Shown one piece after another: positions 47,645 to 58,621 of a DNA stretch of 64,000 bases. A program made the position numbers and the translations under genes. The stretch lies in the NCBI GenBank assembly GCA_021613535.1, contig CP075492.1, forward strand, positions 1,426,001-1,490,000. Direction: 5' to 3'. How positions within the stretch are numbered: the stretch's first letter is position 1; the number at the start of each line of letters is the position of its first letter. The notes beneath the pieces were generated by a model, which was given only the letters and a program-made list of their open reading frames with translations, was not told the DNA's origin and did not search any database. The stretch is from Adineta vaga (lineage: Eukaryota > Rotifera).

Positions 47645-48817
47645 ATCTATTAATCTCAATAATATTAGTTTCTTAACTAACCTCACTTTTACACTTAACT
47701 GTCGGATTTTTTTGTGTAAATGTATATTTTATAGAATGAAGGAATAATATCAGAATGACATTACAATGTATTTTAATAATTTAAAAGTTCGAGAAAAAAA
47801 AATTCTATTTTATGTAATTAAAAGATATCAAAAACATTTCTCTTGAGTATATCTATTCAAGATGACATTCGTTATTTGCTATTTTTTTCTTCTTTTCTGT
47901 TCGAGACTTGAGATTAATAATATTTCTTAGAAAGAAAATCTCATTTCATTATATTACATTTTCGTTTATTAGCCTAGAAACTATTTTATGAACTTTTAAA
48001 TGCCTTAGCTGTTCGACGTAGTTATGAATTTTCTATTTAATAAGAGTATTAAACCATAATTATATGATTCTTTCCAAATTAATTTTTATCCTGTTTATTT
48101 TTCATTATGATTTTGTTGAATTCTGGTTTCTATTGTAAAAGAATCATGCTTATGGCTTGGTTAGCGATCGAACGATACATTTTAATCTTTCATGATCAAT
48201 AGATTTCTACTTGATGAGAACGTTTTCTTTTTCATTATTTTTCAATTACTCATACTTGAGGGTCTAAACGTTATCTTAAACACACTCATTTTTTTTCATA
48301 TCACTTATCGGTCGATTGGGTTTGCCATTCGACTTCGGTATTCAACAAGAATACTCTGTTTCTTTTTCCATGTCCATCTCTATGTCAATATCCGGATTTA
48401 CATAAAAGAATCAATAAGGAGAAACTATTCGTTATGTATACTTATTTTACATACACTCACCCTCAATTAAAATAAATCAATATTATCAATTTTTAGATTA
48501 AAAAAAAGATTTCAAAACTTTATGTTTATTAAGCTTCTGCTTCAAGCAATGCACCTTGAATCCATTGTTATACAACCTTTACTCACATGACCAATCAAAC
48601 AGCATCATAGAATGAGAGAAAAAAATGTGTGCGATGACATCAACTTTCGAATGTTACACTTCTGCTAGATGAAGATATTTATTATAATACAATAAAAAAG
48701 AATGATTCAGTGATATCACAGATGTCTATAAAGAAACTGGTTAAAGCTGTGCAATATTTTTACTTGTAGTACATGTATCCGTGGTTATCTTGTTTGCGTT
48801 GAAAAAAAGTGGCACAG
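47645..48817. other. Intergenic region
   Basis: No gene supported; the plus frame at 48192-48470 lacks domain signal. A short CACTCACCCTCAATT motif is at about 48453. Confidence 0.45.
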
Positions 48818-50272
48818 CTATGCTGAAATAGGAGATGGTGTAGCTGAATGTCCTAGTCGCTTCCTCAAATGTTCCACGTCACCACCATGCTTGCAGATGG
48901 CAACACGCATCATGGCGAGTGTATTATGTGCCGCAGTACTATGATCATGTACACCGCCGTAGAATGAGACTGTAGCATCTTTGCCCACTTGACTCTTAAG
49001 TAGTGCCATGCCACCCGGATGTAAATCGATAAATCTGCTGACATCATGAATGAAACCAGCGATCAAAACAAGTACACGATCAGTATCATTCTTCGCCAAT
49101 TCTTCGTACTCTTCGAAGGTAATTATAGGCAACATCGTACTATCCTTAGGCCATACAATCGTTTGTCCAAATCTGTTCAGTGCCTTTTGAAACATACCAT
49201 AGCGACCTTTTTGAATCTCGTTCTCGGAGAATTTCTTCAGGTTACTAGCCAAACCAAGCATCTTGAAGATATTAATTGCCCATTTAGTCGGATCGTACTG
49301 ATACCAGCGCGTTGCATTACGATAGTCAGATGGAAATTCATGATGAAAATTGTGATAACCTTCTCCAAGTGTGACAAGAGCAGTAATAAAATGATCTCGA
49401 GGCGTATGTCGATCGTCGAAAGGTGTATCGCCTAAATAGTGAGCCAATGAGTTGACGCAGAATGTGGCATGATGAACGATTAAAAGACGAAAAACACTGG
49501 CGAAGAAATATCCGCCACGATAGTCACCCCAGCCAAGTCCACATACAAGCGTAGGCAAAACGAAACCCATAGTTATATTCAAGACAAGAAGATGTTTATG
49601 TTGCCATCGGACACTTGGATCACGATCCAGATCACTCGTATCAACAGTACCGATGGTTCGACGTGGCTTGAAGAATAACCAGCCAATATGAGAATGAAAA
49701 AGACCTTTATGTGCATTGTATGGATCGAGATCAGTGTCTGTGTATCGATGATGAGCTCGATGACCACGTGTCCACCAATGAACTGATCCTTGAACGGCAC
49801 CAGCAGCCAATGTAACTAAGACATAACGTAGAGCCAGACACGCTTCGTACGATCGGTGAGCAAATAAACGATGATAACCAGCAGTAATACCAAGACCAGT
49901 CAGTACGCCCCAAATAAAGGTAAAAATAGCCGTTTGCCACACGAACGCCGTGCTATAAATACCATAGAGAGCAATGAAAGGCTCACTTCCTAGTACGATC
50001 AACTTGGGCCAATCAACTACCTCGTACCAATTCGCCCAAGTTATCGGTGGTAGTTCTGGTTCATTCGATATTGTTCTCGCCACATAATTATTCTTTATAA
50101 AATCTTGTTCCTCTTCACTCGCAGTCATTTTTGGTTGTTGTGATGGTAAGGGTGAAGATTGTGTACCAATCCGTTTTGGTAAATCTAATGGTTTTGGTAT
50201 GTAAGGTATATCGTTCGATACACCACTACTATTCTCCGTAACATATATCATATTCTCGAAGAATGTTGACAT
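48818..50272 (-). CDS. Acyl-CoA delta-9 desaturase with C-terminal cytochrome b5 (OLE1-type)
   Basis: Intronless, 484 residues. The N-terminal half is a stearoyl-CoA desaturase with the three histidine boxes: HRLFAH (134-139), HRAHH (171-175) and HNFHH in GEGYHNFHHEFP (307-311). These bind the di-iron centre. Four membrane-spanning stretches lie around them (e.g. TAIFTFIWGVLTGLGITAGY). The C-terminal ~100 residues are a cytochrome b5 domain with HPGG (418-421) and the second haem ligand region VHDHSTAAHN (441-450). It would introduce the delta-9 double bond into saturated acyl-CoA at the ER using its own b5 electron donor. Fusion of b5 to the C-terminus is the fungal Ole1 layout; animal desaturases use separate b5. 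Lack of introns and higher GC than neighbours fit horizontal acquisition, which is inference. M49 is an alternative start. Confidence 0.93.
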   Translation of the reverse strand: MSTFFENMIYVTENSSGVSNDIPYIPKPLDLPKRIGTQSSPLPSQQPKMTASEEEQDFIKNNYVARTISNEPELPPITWANWYEVVDWPKLIVLGSEPFIALYGIYSTAFVWQTAIFTFIWGVLTGLGITAGYHRLFAHRSYEACLALRYVLVTLAAGAVQGSVHWWTRGHRAHHRYTDTDLDPYNAHKGLFHSHIGWLFFKPRRTIGTVDTSDLDRDPSVRWQHKHLLVLNITMGFVLPTLVCGLGWGDYRGGYFFASVFRLLIVHHATFCVNSLAHYLGDTPFDDRHTPRDHFITALVTLGEGYHNFHHEFPSDYRNATRWYQYDPTKWAINIFKMLGLASNLKKFSENEIQKGRYGMFQKALNRFGQTIVWPKDSTMLPIITFEEYEELAKNDTDRVLVLIAGFIHDVSRFIDLHPGGMALLKSQVGKDATVSFYGGVHDHSTAAHNTLAMMRVAICKHGGDVEHLRKRLGHSATPSPISA

Positions 50273-52008
50273 AGTAAAATTTTGTCTATTATCTAAAACA
50301 TATTGTTAGTAAACAAAAATATTACGCAATCATACTCAGTTACATGTGATTGTACCTAGACACTACACATACACAAGGATAAGATTACGGTTATCACAAA
50401 AACAACTCTCTGAATATTCAATTTTTCAGTTCACCTGAAAAAAGATGAAATTAATTATACTTATTTCAGAAAGGATTCGTTTTTTCATAATTTTGTATAG
50501 AAGTGAATACTAGTAATGATACGTATTTATATTCCAAAATGCACTGATGTGTACAGAAGACATTAAAAAAAAAATATATATATATATATCTTAGTTTATT
50601 TTATAACACGACATAGAAAATGACGAATATGTCTCTTGAATTTTATAATTACCTTTGAAAGACATTCTCTTCTAGTTATGCAATATAGTCATTAAAACAA
50701 TGTTGATGTGTAAATGCAATATATATATTTATGCACTCTTGGTGTATGACCGAGGTGAAAAGCACATATCTTTTGTTCTCACTGATCTCATAATCAAACT
50801 ATAGTCAAGAATTTGTGTTATCTGTGTCAATGTTGAAAAAAACAGTTGTGTTCTTGTTCACTCATAATTATCATCGATCGAACTGAACGTAGTCTTTACT
50901 TTTCTAGTGAGAAAATGTATAGAATTCATTTTAACATATGTTCTTACTTCGCTTTGATATGAATAATATTGCAATGATGATGTACACGACTACTGCTTCT
51001 TTCATATTTTTCTTCGTTTCATGCTTGACTGAATAGCGTGTGTATATACGTGGTAAAGAATAGTTCACCTTTGCTTTTCTTCTATTGACGTATCGATGAA
51101 TGATCATTGAAAGTTTCGCAATTGATATAGCAGTCAACAAAATTACTCATCGAGTTTTGTGAAACAAGTAAGTTTTCATTTGTATATCAACATTAAAAAA
51201 TATTATTTAAATATAATCAGTTGAGTATGAATAAAAATTTCTCGAAATCATTAACAATATGTATGATGAATATTACAACGCAAATTTTCGAAAATGTAGT
51301 ACCGTTTCAGTCTGGATTGAATCAAAAGATCAAAGAATATATTGGAATTAGTGTGAAACAAACAATCGATGTTCGTTGACTGTTATTCATCAAAAACGTT
51401 CTTACAAATAAGAAAAAAATTTTTACGATTGAACTTGAAGTTATACAAGGTTGGATTGGACTTTTATTAACATTTAACAAATTATTCATCAAGTTTCAAA
51501 CATCATTAACACCTTTTCTTCATTCCGTTGTCATTGATATTGGTTGTCTTCAATCAGCATTTTCATCTTTCGATATCTTGACAAACGTCTTGATATTCCA
51601 AATCATTCTGATAATCGACTCGATTTTTGGAAAAAACGTCGAACCAATATCAAATCTACGCAGTCTTTCTCATGGAGTAATTCTCATTATCGTGGGTGTG
51701 AGTACTACAGCTTTCGATCATCCACACCTACACATAAAAAGAATTAAAAAGAAAAAGAAAATCTAATCAATCCATCTATTTGTTTTATATAAATTTCAAG
51801 AACCTTTAAAGTGGTTCTTCAAAGAAAAAAAGTTTGAAAATTGTATTAAAGATCAAACAAAAGAGAAATCCATTTTGGTAATTATTATCTCAATAAGAAT
51901 CGGCATTTTGTACATCGAGGTAAATAATATTGAATGAGTTTAAGTACAAATAAGAAGAATAGTAGGTATTAAACTGAATCTATAATGTCAGTTACTTCCA
52001 GGAGAATT
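50273..52008. other. Intergenic region with microsatellite and possible gene remnant
   Basis: Includes an AT microsatellite (about 50571-50589) and a fold-back motif copy at 51692-51733 (GTGGGTGTGAG ... TCCACACCTACAC). See the separate entry for the possible remnant at 51227-51766. Confidence 0.45.
51227..51766 (+). pseudogene. Possible broken gene, one in-frame TGA
   Basis: From the ATG at 51227 the frame runs 180 codons to a stop at 51764-51766 with a single TGA at 51377-51379. The residues look partly coherent (QIFENVVPFQSGLNQKIKEY; FIKFQTSLTPFLHSVVIDIG), but no family was recognised, and the last 30 codons overlap a dispersed fold-back motif. It may be chance. Confidence 0.22.
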
Positions 52009-52964
52009 TTACTGTGGCATTATTGCATGTTTTTTTCGACAGCAGAGTATTTGATTTTTCACTTTTTGACGAAATCGTTTCGATGTTATTAAGAATATAT
52101 AACAACTTCCCTAGAAAAAGAAAATTAAATGATCATATAGAAACTCGATTCACATACAATGTAATATAAATATGTGCCCATACCAACAACTGCATTGCCC
52201 AAATATTCTCTCAATTGTTGATCTGAATCTTTTCTAATCCCAGCTGTAATTAAACTGTATGCATTCATAGCACCAAATGGCACCAGACTAAGAACAACAA
52301 ATAATGCATGAATGAAAGTCATTCTTATTAACTGACGATCGGCTTGTAGATGAGCAAGACCTAATGTTTGATGAATATTATGATAAGTTAACCATCCAAA
52401 TACAGTCATTATTCCTACTGGTATTCCACAGATAATGCCAAGTAAATAAATTGGCATATAGATAGCCAAACCAGCATTATCAGTACCACAAGTCTTACTA
52501 ATGGGTAAAATACGATACAAGATTAATATAGGAATACCATAGAGACACCAGAAAATGATGACAATGAATGATATTTGATCAGCCCATTTTATTTGACTAT
52601 AACTTCGAAGTAAATTACTTTTTGAAGTGACTCAAAATTGATCTATTACAGCCAAACATGAAAAAGTTAAAGAAATGAGACTAGGAATAGTAAGAAAAAA
52701 TTGTCGTATTTTACACCATACATCAGATGTTCCATATATATTTATTCCATAACCTACACTCAGCATACGGAGTGTGAGATTAAATAAAACATAAAACATA
52801 TTGTCAATTGAATCCATTAAAAAGTAAAATGTACAAGGATTTGTGCGATAAATACGATCTTTTGAAAATATTAAAATATTGATTCCATTACCAATAATAC
52901 ATGCAATAAGAAAACAAATACCAACATAAAGTGTAAATTGTTAAGTATCGTATAGCAATGTCAT
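52009..52964 (-). pseudogene. GPCR pseudogene with two in-frame stops
   Basis: The minus strand carries a near-complete seven-transmembrane receptor in one frame from ATG 52964, with an intron (52157-52111, GTATGT..TCTAG) joining YLYYI to GSCYIFLITSKRF in phase 0 and a stop at 52009. The helices are clear: YVGICFLIACIIGNGINILI (TM1 with GN), MFYVLFNLTLRMLSVGYGI, LISLTFSCLAVIDQF (DQF in the DRY position), ISFIVIIFWCLYGIPILIL, YMPIYLLGIICGIPVGIMTV, TFIHALFVVLSLVPFGAMNA and a TM7. Two stop codons interrupt it: TAA at 52943-52941 just after MTLLYDT, and TGA at 52634-52632 right after IDQF, where the related receptors have a hydrophobic residue. Everything else is intact, so loss looks recent. Either a pseudogene or, less likely, a readthrough transcript. 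Confidence 0.75.
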
Positions 52965-54620
52965 GATAAATATTTCTAATTTGAAAAGTATACGATACTT
53001 TCTAAAACCAAAGTAATAGATTTATATGGAGAAAAATAATGAGTTTTTTTTAAACAAAGCGAGAGATAGCGGATGTTGTTTGAAGTCTCATATTCATTAA
53101 AGTGACATTAATATCAGAATAGGATAAAAGTATATAGAGAAAAAACGAAGAATGATGCGTATATATCGATAATTGTTAACTCGCATGAAGTTTTCTGACT
53201 TAATTCACGCATTGTAATTATAATTATAATAGATTGACGTCATAAAATTTTGAAAAGCTAAATCAAGATCTCTAAGAATTTCAGATATATCGCACTTTTT
53301 GTAATTAGTGATACTATTTAAAATATTTTGAAAAAGAAGATTATCAATTAGAATACATGTAGATTTACAAGAAAAAACCAAGCGAATTTATGAGTAATTA
53401 AAGAAAAGGAAAAATGATCTTTTATACTTTTATTATAACTCAAGTCGACGAATATAAAATCATACAGTAGCGTAACCAGGATTTTTAGGCCAATGGACAA
53501 AATGGATTGAATGATCTTGAACAAGTTCAATTAAAGAATTTTGGTTATTCATCATGGAAGATTAGTGGAATTTAATATGCCGAGAAATCTTTCATCAAAT
53601 CCAAACTCATATTTTAGTTCATTATTGTAGAACAAACTGGACCAATGGAATCGAAATATCTTCGAGATTTTGATTTTGAAAAATAAAAAAATTTATTAAT
53701 TAAATAATGATAGAAAGAGAAATGTAAAATCTTATTTTAAAAAATGACAATGCAGAATATTCTTTTTTTCTCTTCAAATAAAAAATCTTATCAAATGTCG
53801 AGATGACTCTCTTTTATTATTTTTTTATCACCGTATCGTATATTTCTTCTTTTAATTTGCATTGCTAGATAATGAACATCAAATCTAGAATTTCACTCAC
53901 ACCTGCGCTACTTTTCTTTCCAAAATCTCATAAGAAAATCGTACGTTAAGAGTGCGATTCTTTAATTACATTGCATCAAGAGACTAAAAAACATATTACA
54001 AAATATTAGTGACTTTTGAAATATACTTCTATATCGATATTTATTTAGCAAAATTCAATAGTATTTGTCTCGTTATTACTGTACAATAACTTGTACGAAA
54101 ACTCTTTTTAGAATTGATGATCTTCGCAGAATACCAATTACACATAATATACACACGTATTCTGTGTAAATAAATTGTCATTCTATCTCTATGAATACAG
54201 ATCTTTTCAGTTTTTACAAGTACACATAAAGTAGCTAGTCATTCGTCAGTATTATTCATCTTTGTCCGCTCCTAAACGTGTTCATTCTCCTCTTTTATTC
54301 GAGCGAACATACGAGAAAAGTACAGTTGATATTTACCATGTAAAATAAATCGGATAAAGAATAAAGAAGGAAAAAATATATATAACGTCAGAGCAAAAGG
54401 ATAAGAGAAAAAACCAATGTCTATTACAAACCTGACTCGACTGTCTCAATATTTATCCGACGTAAACTATGAAAAGACAAAATATAAGAACAGTCATATT
54501 TTTGTAATTTAATGTAGGAAAAAACCAAATAATATTGGTTTTTTTTCAATGGATCGACTACCTATAAAAGCAGTAAGATAGAAATGCTAGAGAATGTAAA
54601 AAATTGTGAAACCTTTTACT
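52965..54620. other. Intergenic region
   Basis: 1.6 kb, no gene supported. It holds a ~34-bp sequence at 53637-53670 (GGACCAATGGAATCGAAATA ...) repeated with four differences at 56528-56561 upstream of the SABATH gene, and a C-rich motif at about 53895. Confidence 0.5.
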
Positions 54621-55772
54621 ATGGCAAATAATCAAGTAATCAATGATACAAATACTCTTATTTCGATTCAAGTCAATGGGAAAAAAGCTGTTCGCACCCG
54701 ATGTCCTTTATCAAAAACAGTAGCGGAACTTCGTGAAATTTTATCTTCTGAAAAAGTTTCATTACCAATAAACGTTCAATTTCTCGATGCACAAGGATAT
54801 CCTGTAACTCGTTCTGATGAAAAATTACGTCAAATTAACGAATTAATCATATTAAACAATGATGATAACATAATTCATATGTGAGTTATTGAATCTTCAA
54901 CAAATACAGATGGTCAACGTTCGAATAAACACATTATTAAGAAATTAGTTATTATTCTAACAATATTAGGATCTATATATTATCTTAGTAATGAAAACAA
55001 TCGTCAATCACTTGTTAATAATCAGTTATGTCTTTTGTTTAAGAAACTTGATAATTTTCAATTGATAAATCAGCTCAAATGTTCTGTTAATGAAAATAGA
55101 AATCAATTCGATACATATGTTAATACAAAAGATTATTTAAAAAATCAAATCAAGGAAAACAACGATGGGATGGAAGTTTTAATTAATGCAAACGAAAGAT
55201 TACAAAGAGTCGAATCAAAAGTTTAAAATGAACATTATGTGGATATAATTAATAATTGGATTCAAAATCGAGATGCTTATAAAAAAGATTACGATTGGTA
55301 CAATATTATGGGATCAACGGACGGTAGTTGTGACGGAAATTTTAATGAAAGAGTCATATTTTCAATGAAACGTATTCTAAATACGCCGAGTTCAATTGAA
55401 AGTTTTACTAAGACAACTTTCGAAAATTGGCCTCAAGCTTTGAAATCTCGAATTGATATAGAAAATCAATTGGATGGCATCGAAAATGAAGATGGAGGTG
55501 TAACAGAGTCTATAAACAATGGTAAAATCTCCGACAATATGTATCTTATTGCTTGGAAACGTGAGGCAGATGATATAATTGGAATTCAAACATATGTTAC
55601 AATTTTTGAAAGAACTGCAGGAAATAATTGTAAATTCAATGACAAGTTTTGGACTGAGAATAGAGAAAAAGTACTCAATGCAAAAAAATATTTTCTTTTA
55701 CAGAAAATCGAATCAAATCCAGTTTATAAACAATTCTTATTAAGACAATCGACATACCAAAAGATTGAGTAA
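54621..55772 (+). pseudogene. Single-pass membrane protein gene with two in-frame stops
   Basis: One frame spans 54621-55772 (383 codons plus stop) and is broken only by TGA at 54882-54884 and TAA at 55224-55226. The first part looks like a ubiquitin-like fold (ISIQVNGKKAVRTRCPLSKT, VAELREILSSEK, VQFLDAQGYPV). Next comes a transmembrane helix (KKLVIILTILGSIYYLS), a Gln/Asn-rich helical region (YVNTKDYLKNQIKENNDGME) and a longer domain with WIQNRDAYKKDYDWYNIMGS, NWPQALKSRIDIENQLDG and NMYLIAWKREADDIIGIQTY. No family recognised. A GTGAGT donor at the first stop and a TTAG acceptor 108 nt on could remove the TGA and the TM helix in frame, but nothing removes the TAA. One base change each (TGG, GAA) would restore the frame, so I infer a young pseudogene. 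Confidence 0.55.
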
Positions 55773-56683
55773 CTCGTTTAACAACTTTTTTTTTATATCA
55801 TTATAATAATTCATTCTTCTGTTCACTATTTTCTTCAAATAAATCTACAACTGTTAACGTCATTGGATATTACTTCATGACGCTACCTTCTACATAGTTG
55901 TTTTCTTTCTTTTCTATACATATATATGTATATCGTCTTTCTCTTTCTTTCCTGTCGTCTTTTAGTTTTCGTTGATTATCATGTCCGTTCTCATGATGAT
56001 TTCTGTGATTGTATTTCTTCTTTGTTTTCTTCTCTTTTCTATATTTTTTTTCTCTGATCATCTCCGATCTGTATTTATATTATTGTTTTTCTTTTCTCCA
56101 CTCAGTCTTTTTGTTATCGTTTATCTTTAGTGTTTTATTTGATTTCATCCAATAAAACACCATTATCATCTTTCCTCATCTCATCCACATCCATTTTCTT
56201 CATCTCCTCATCCATTCCAGTTATATCCGGTAGGATTTTTGACGTGATTCTTGATTTCACATCAGATCATACGTTCATATAGTTGTTCAGCTTACGATAT
56301 ATTCGTTAGCTGGAGATTTATCTTCATCCCCTGATATTAGAGACTCACAACAACAAAATCGAAAAACTGACTTGTCAATAAAAATAAAGATCTAGGTAAA
56401 ATTTTCCCCCAATCATTTTCTCATGAATAAAAGTATCACCATTCGATACACAATTAAATTCTCAATCGAATGGGCTCATTTTTAGCTAAATCTTAGTTTT
56501 TCGTGCTAGCTTCACATCGATAAATTTTGGACCAATTGAATTGAAATATCTTTGAGATTTTGTTTGTCTACAATAAAAATTTATCTGTTAAACATGACAA
56601 AACAGAATTTTTCTTATCTTTTATTTAAATAGAACTTTTCTTTTCATTATCAATATTTTCAACATAATAAAACGAAAAACAAA
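55773..56683. other. Intergenic, pyrimidine-rich
   Basis: Long CT-rich tract (about 55895-56220) with CATCTCATCCACATCC-type runs; no gene. Contains the second copy of the ~34-bp repeat (56528-56561) and the promoter of the SABATH gene. Confidence 0.5.
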
Positions 56684-57703
56684 ATGACATCACATATGAG
56701 TTCAAATTATAATTCAACATCATCAGTTCAATTATCTGTTGTTTTAACATCGAAACTTTATATTGATGAAGCAATTGAAAATGTTTCATTAAATAATTCT
56801 TTAATATTAATTGTTGATTATGGATCAGCACATGGTTTAAATTCATCTCAAGCAATGAATATGATTATAAATTCATTAAAAGAAAAACATAAAATCAATG
56901 AAAATCATTCGATACTTATTATTCATAATGATTTACCAAATAATGATTGGTTATCATTATTTAATATTCTTAATTCAAATACAAATTCATATTTTGGTTT
57001 AGCTAATGGAAAATCATTTTTCGAGCAATGTTTTCCATCAAATAGTATTTCAATTGGTTATTCATCTTCATCATTACATTGGCTTTCAAAACAACCATGT
57101 TATTTTAAAAATCATTGTTGTTCAGCTTATTTATCAGAAAATGATCCTGATTATTTACAATTTGTTCAACAATCTTATGAAGATTATTCACAATTTTTAA
57201 AATATCGTTCAAACGAATTGATTCAAGGTGGAATTCTTATTTTATCAATTCCATCATGGAATAAACAATTAGATTTAGTTGATAATTCTTCATTTATGCA
57301 TCTGAATCTTCTCTATCAATGTGCACAACATTATTTAACATCAGAAGAGTTATTACATTTTACAATTCCAATTCATGTTCGATTTTATCATCAATGTGTT
57401 GATTATGAACTTTTTCAAAAATATTCTTTTCAATTAATTAAATCAGAACATATTATTATTCAATCGAATTTACTTGAACAATTAAATCAAAGTCAAATTA
57501 CTCTCGAACAATTTGCTCATCAAAGAACTTTAATAATGAAAACATGGACAAATGTTTCTTTAGAAAATGCTTTACAAAATAATCAAAATCGAGAGAGAAT
57601 TATTGATCATATTTGGATAATGTATGAAGATAAAGTTAAAGAACAACCACAATTACATAATAATCCAATGCAATCAACTTATCTTATTTTAAAAAAAATT
57701 TAA
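56684..57703 (+). CDS. SABATH-family carboxyl methyltransferase
   Basis: Intronless, 339 residues. It has the SAM-dependent SABATH (salicylate/benzoate/theobromine-type) motifs: DYGSAHGLNS (45-54, SAM-binding), HNDLPNNDW (81-89), SSSSLHWLS (127-135, substrate/SAM loop) and FLKYRSNELIQGGILILSI (~171-189). These enzymes methylate carboxyl groups (or ring nitrogens) of small acids using S-adenosylmethionine. The family is best known from plants, with bacterial and protist members; an animal copy is unexpected. The substrate cannot be predicted; the C-terminal half (YHQCVDYELFQKYSFQLIKS) is divergent. It is followed, only 9 bp beyond its stop, by the convergent alpha/beta hydrolase at 57713, which may reverse the reaction. 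Codon use is as AT-rich as that of native genes, so any transfer is old. M5 is an alternative start. Confidence 0.85.
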   Translation: MTSHMSSNYNSTSSVQLSVVLTSKLYIDEAIENVSLNNSLILIVDYGSAHGLNSSQAMNMIINSLKEKHKINENHSILIIHNDLPNNDWLSLFNILNSNTNSYFGLANGKSFFEQCFPSNSISIGYSSSSLHWLSKQPCYFKNHCCSAYLSENDPDYLQFVQQSYEDYSQFLKYRSNELIQGGILILSIPSWNKQLDLVDNSSFMHLNLLYQCAQHYLTSEELLHFTIPIHVRFYHQCVDYELFQKYSFQLIKSEHIIIQSNLLEQLNQSQITLEQFAHQRTLIMKTWTNVSLENALQNNQNRERIIDHIWIMYEDKVKEQPQLHNNPMQSTYLILKKI

Positions 57704-57712
57704 CAAAAAATT

Positions 57713-58621
57713 TTATTTTCGAGAACAACTATCCGAATTTGATGTTTGACAATGAATTTGATTTAAGAATTTTTTCAGAACAGAATTGAACATTTGTGAA
57801 TCTTGTAAAAATGCAAAATGACTTGTTCGAGGTAAAATTAATTGATTAGATTGAGGAAGCCATTTGAAAATTGTATCGATTTGTTCTCGAGGAATAACTT
57901 CATCATGATCACCACTCACAATCCAAATAGGTAAATCGTTTGAAATTCTATCAAAATCGATTTTTGTCCAATTAGGATTTTCATGCCACATTGTTAATAA
58001 ATTTCCAAATAAAATTTGATATTCTTCACCTGAATGAAATCTTTTATATTCAAATTCTGTTCGTTGAAGATAAGTCATAAAAAGTGGAGGAATTGGTGCA
58101 TTACTGTCGCCTGGTTTATAATTTGGAGCAAATGAAAATAATGAATATAGTCGTTCAGGATAATTCATCGCTAAATTGAGACCAATATTCGCTCCATCAC
58201 TCCATCCAATCAAATGAACTTTATCAAAATGAAGATAATCTAATAAAGCAATTACATCTGATGTCATCAAACCATATGAAATACTTTCTGTTGATGATGA
58301 TAATGCAGAACTTCTTCCTTGTCCACGTGAATCCATAACAATACATTGATATTCAGATTTTAATTCTTCAATTTGTAATCCCCAATAATCACTATTTGCT
58401 AATCCACCATGAAGAAAAAGTACAGGAGAATATGTTGATTTACCATAAATATTGTACCAAATACGATGATTAGTTAATTGAAGAAAAGAACCTTCGTTAG
58501 GATGTGGAAGAGATGGAGTAGAAAGAAGATCTAACCATGGATATATTTCATTATTTGCATAAATTAATTCAAGAAAAAAAAGAAATAGGAAAACAAAAAT
58601 AAAATCTCTATTAGATTTCAT
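57713..58621 (-). CDS. Secreted alpha/beta hydrolase
   Basis: Intronless, 302 residues. A signal peptide (FIFVFLFLFFLELIYA, residues 7-22) predicts export or ER entry. The alpha/beta-hydrolase core shows the oxyanion motif LHGGLANSDYW (HGG 71-73), the DSRGQGRSS turn, nucleophile elbow GWSDG (139-143, Ser141), acid in SGDHDEVIP (Asp240) and catalytic His in RTSHFAFL (His268). It should hydrolyse an ester or similar bond; the closest functional idea from context is a carboxyl-methylesterase, as it sits tail-to-tail with a carboxyl methyltransferase, but the signal peptide would place the two in different compartments unless the methyl ester leaves the cell. Its bacterial-like intronless form hints at transfer. 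Cysteines cluster in the C-terminal tail (CQTSNSDSC). Confidence 0.88.
   Translation of the reverse strand: MKSNRDFIFVFLFLFFLELIYANNEIYPWLDLLSTPSLPHPNEGSFLQLTNHRIWYNIYGKSTYSPVLFLHGGLANSDYWGLQIEELKSEYQCIVMDSRGQGRSSALSSSTESISYGLMTSDVIALLDYLHFDKVHLIGWSDGANIGLNLAMNYPERLYSLFSFAPNYKPGDSNAPIPPLFMTYLQRTEFEYKRFHSGEEYQILFGNLLTMWHENPNWTKIDFDRISNDLPIWIVSGDHDEVIPREQIDTIFKWLPQSNQLILPRTSHFAFLQDSQMFNSVLKKFLNQIHCQTSNSDSCSRK

Noticed and set aside
49046-49435. 129-codon plus frame inside the desaturase
   Set aside because: Antisense shadow of a clear conserved gene.
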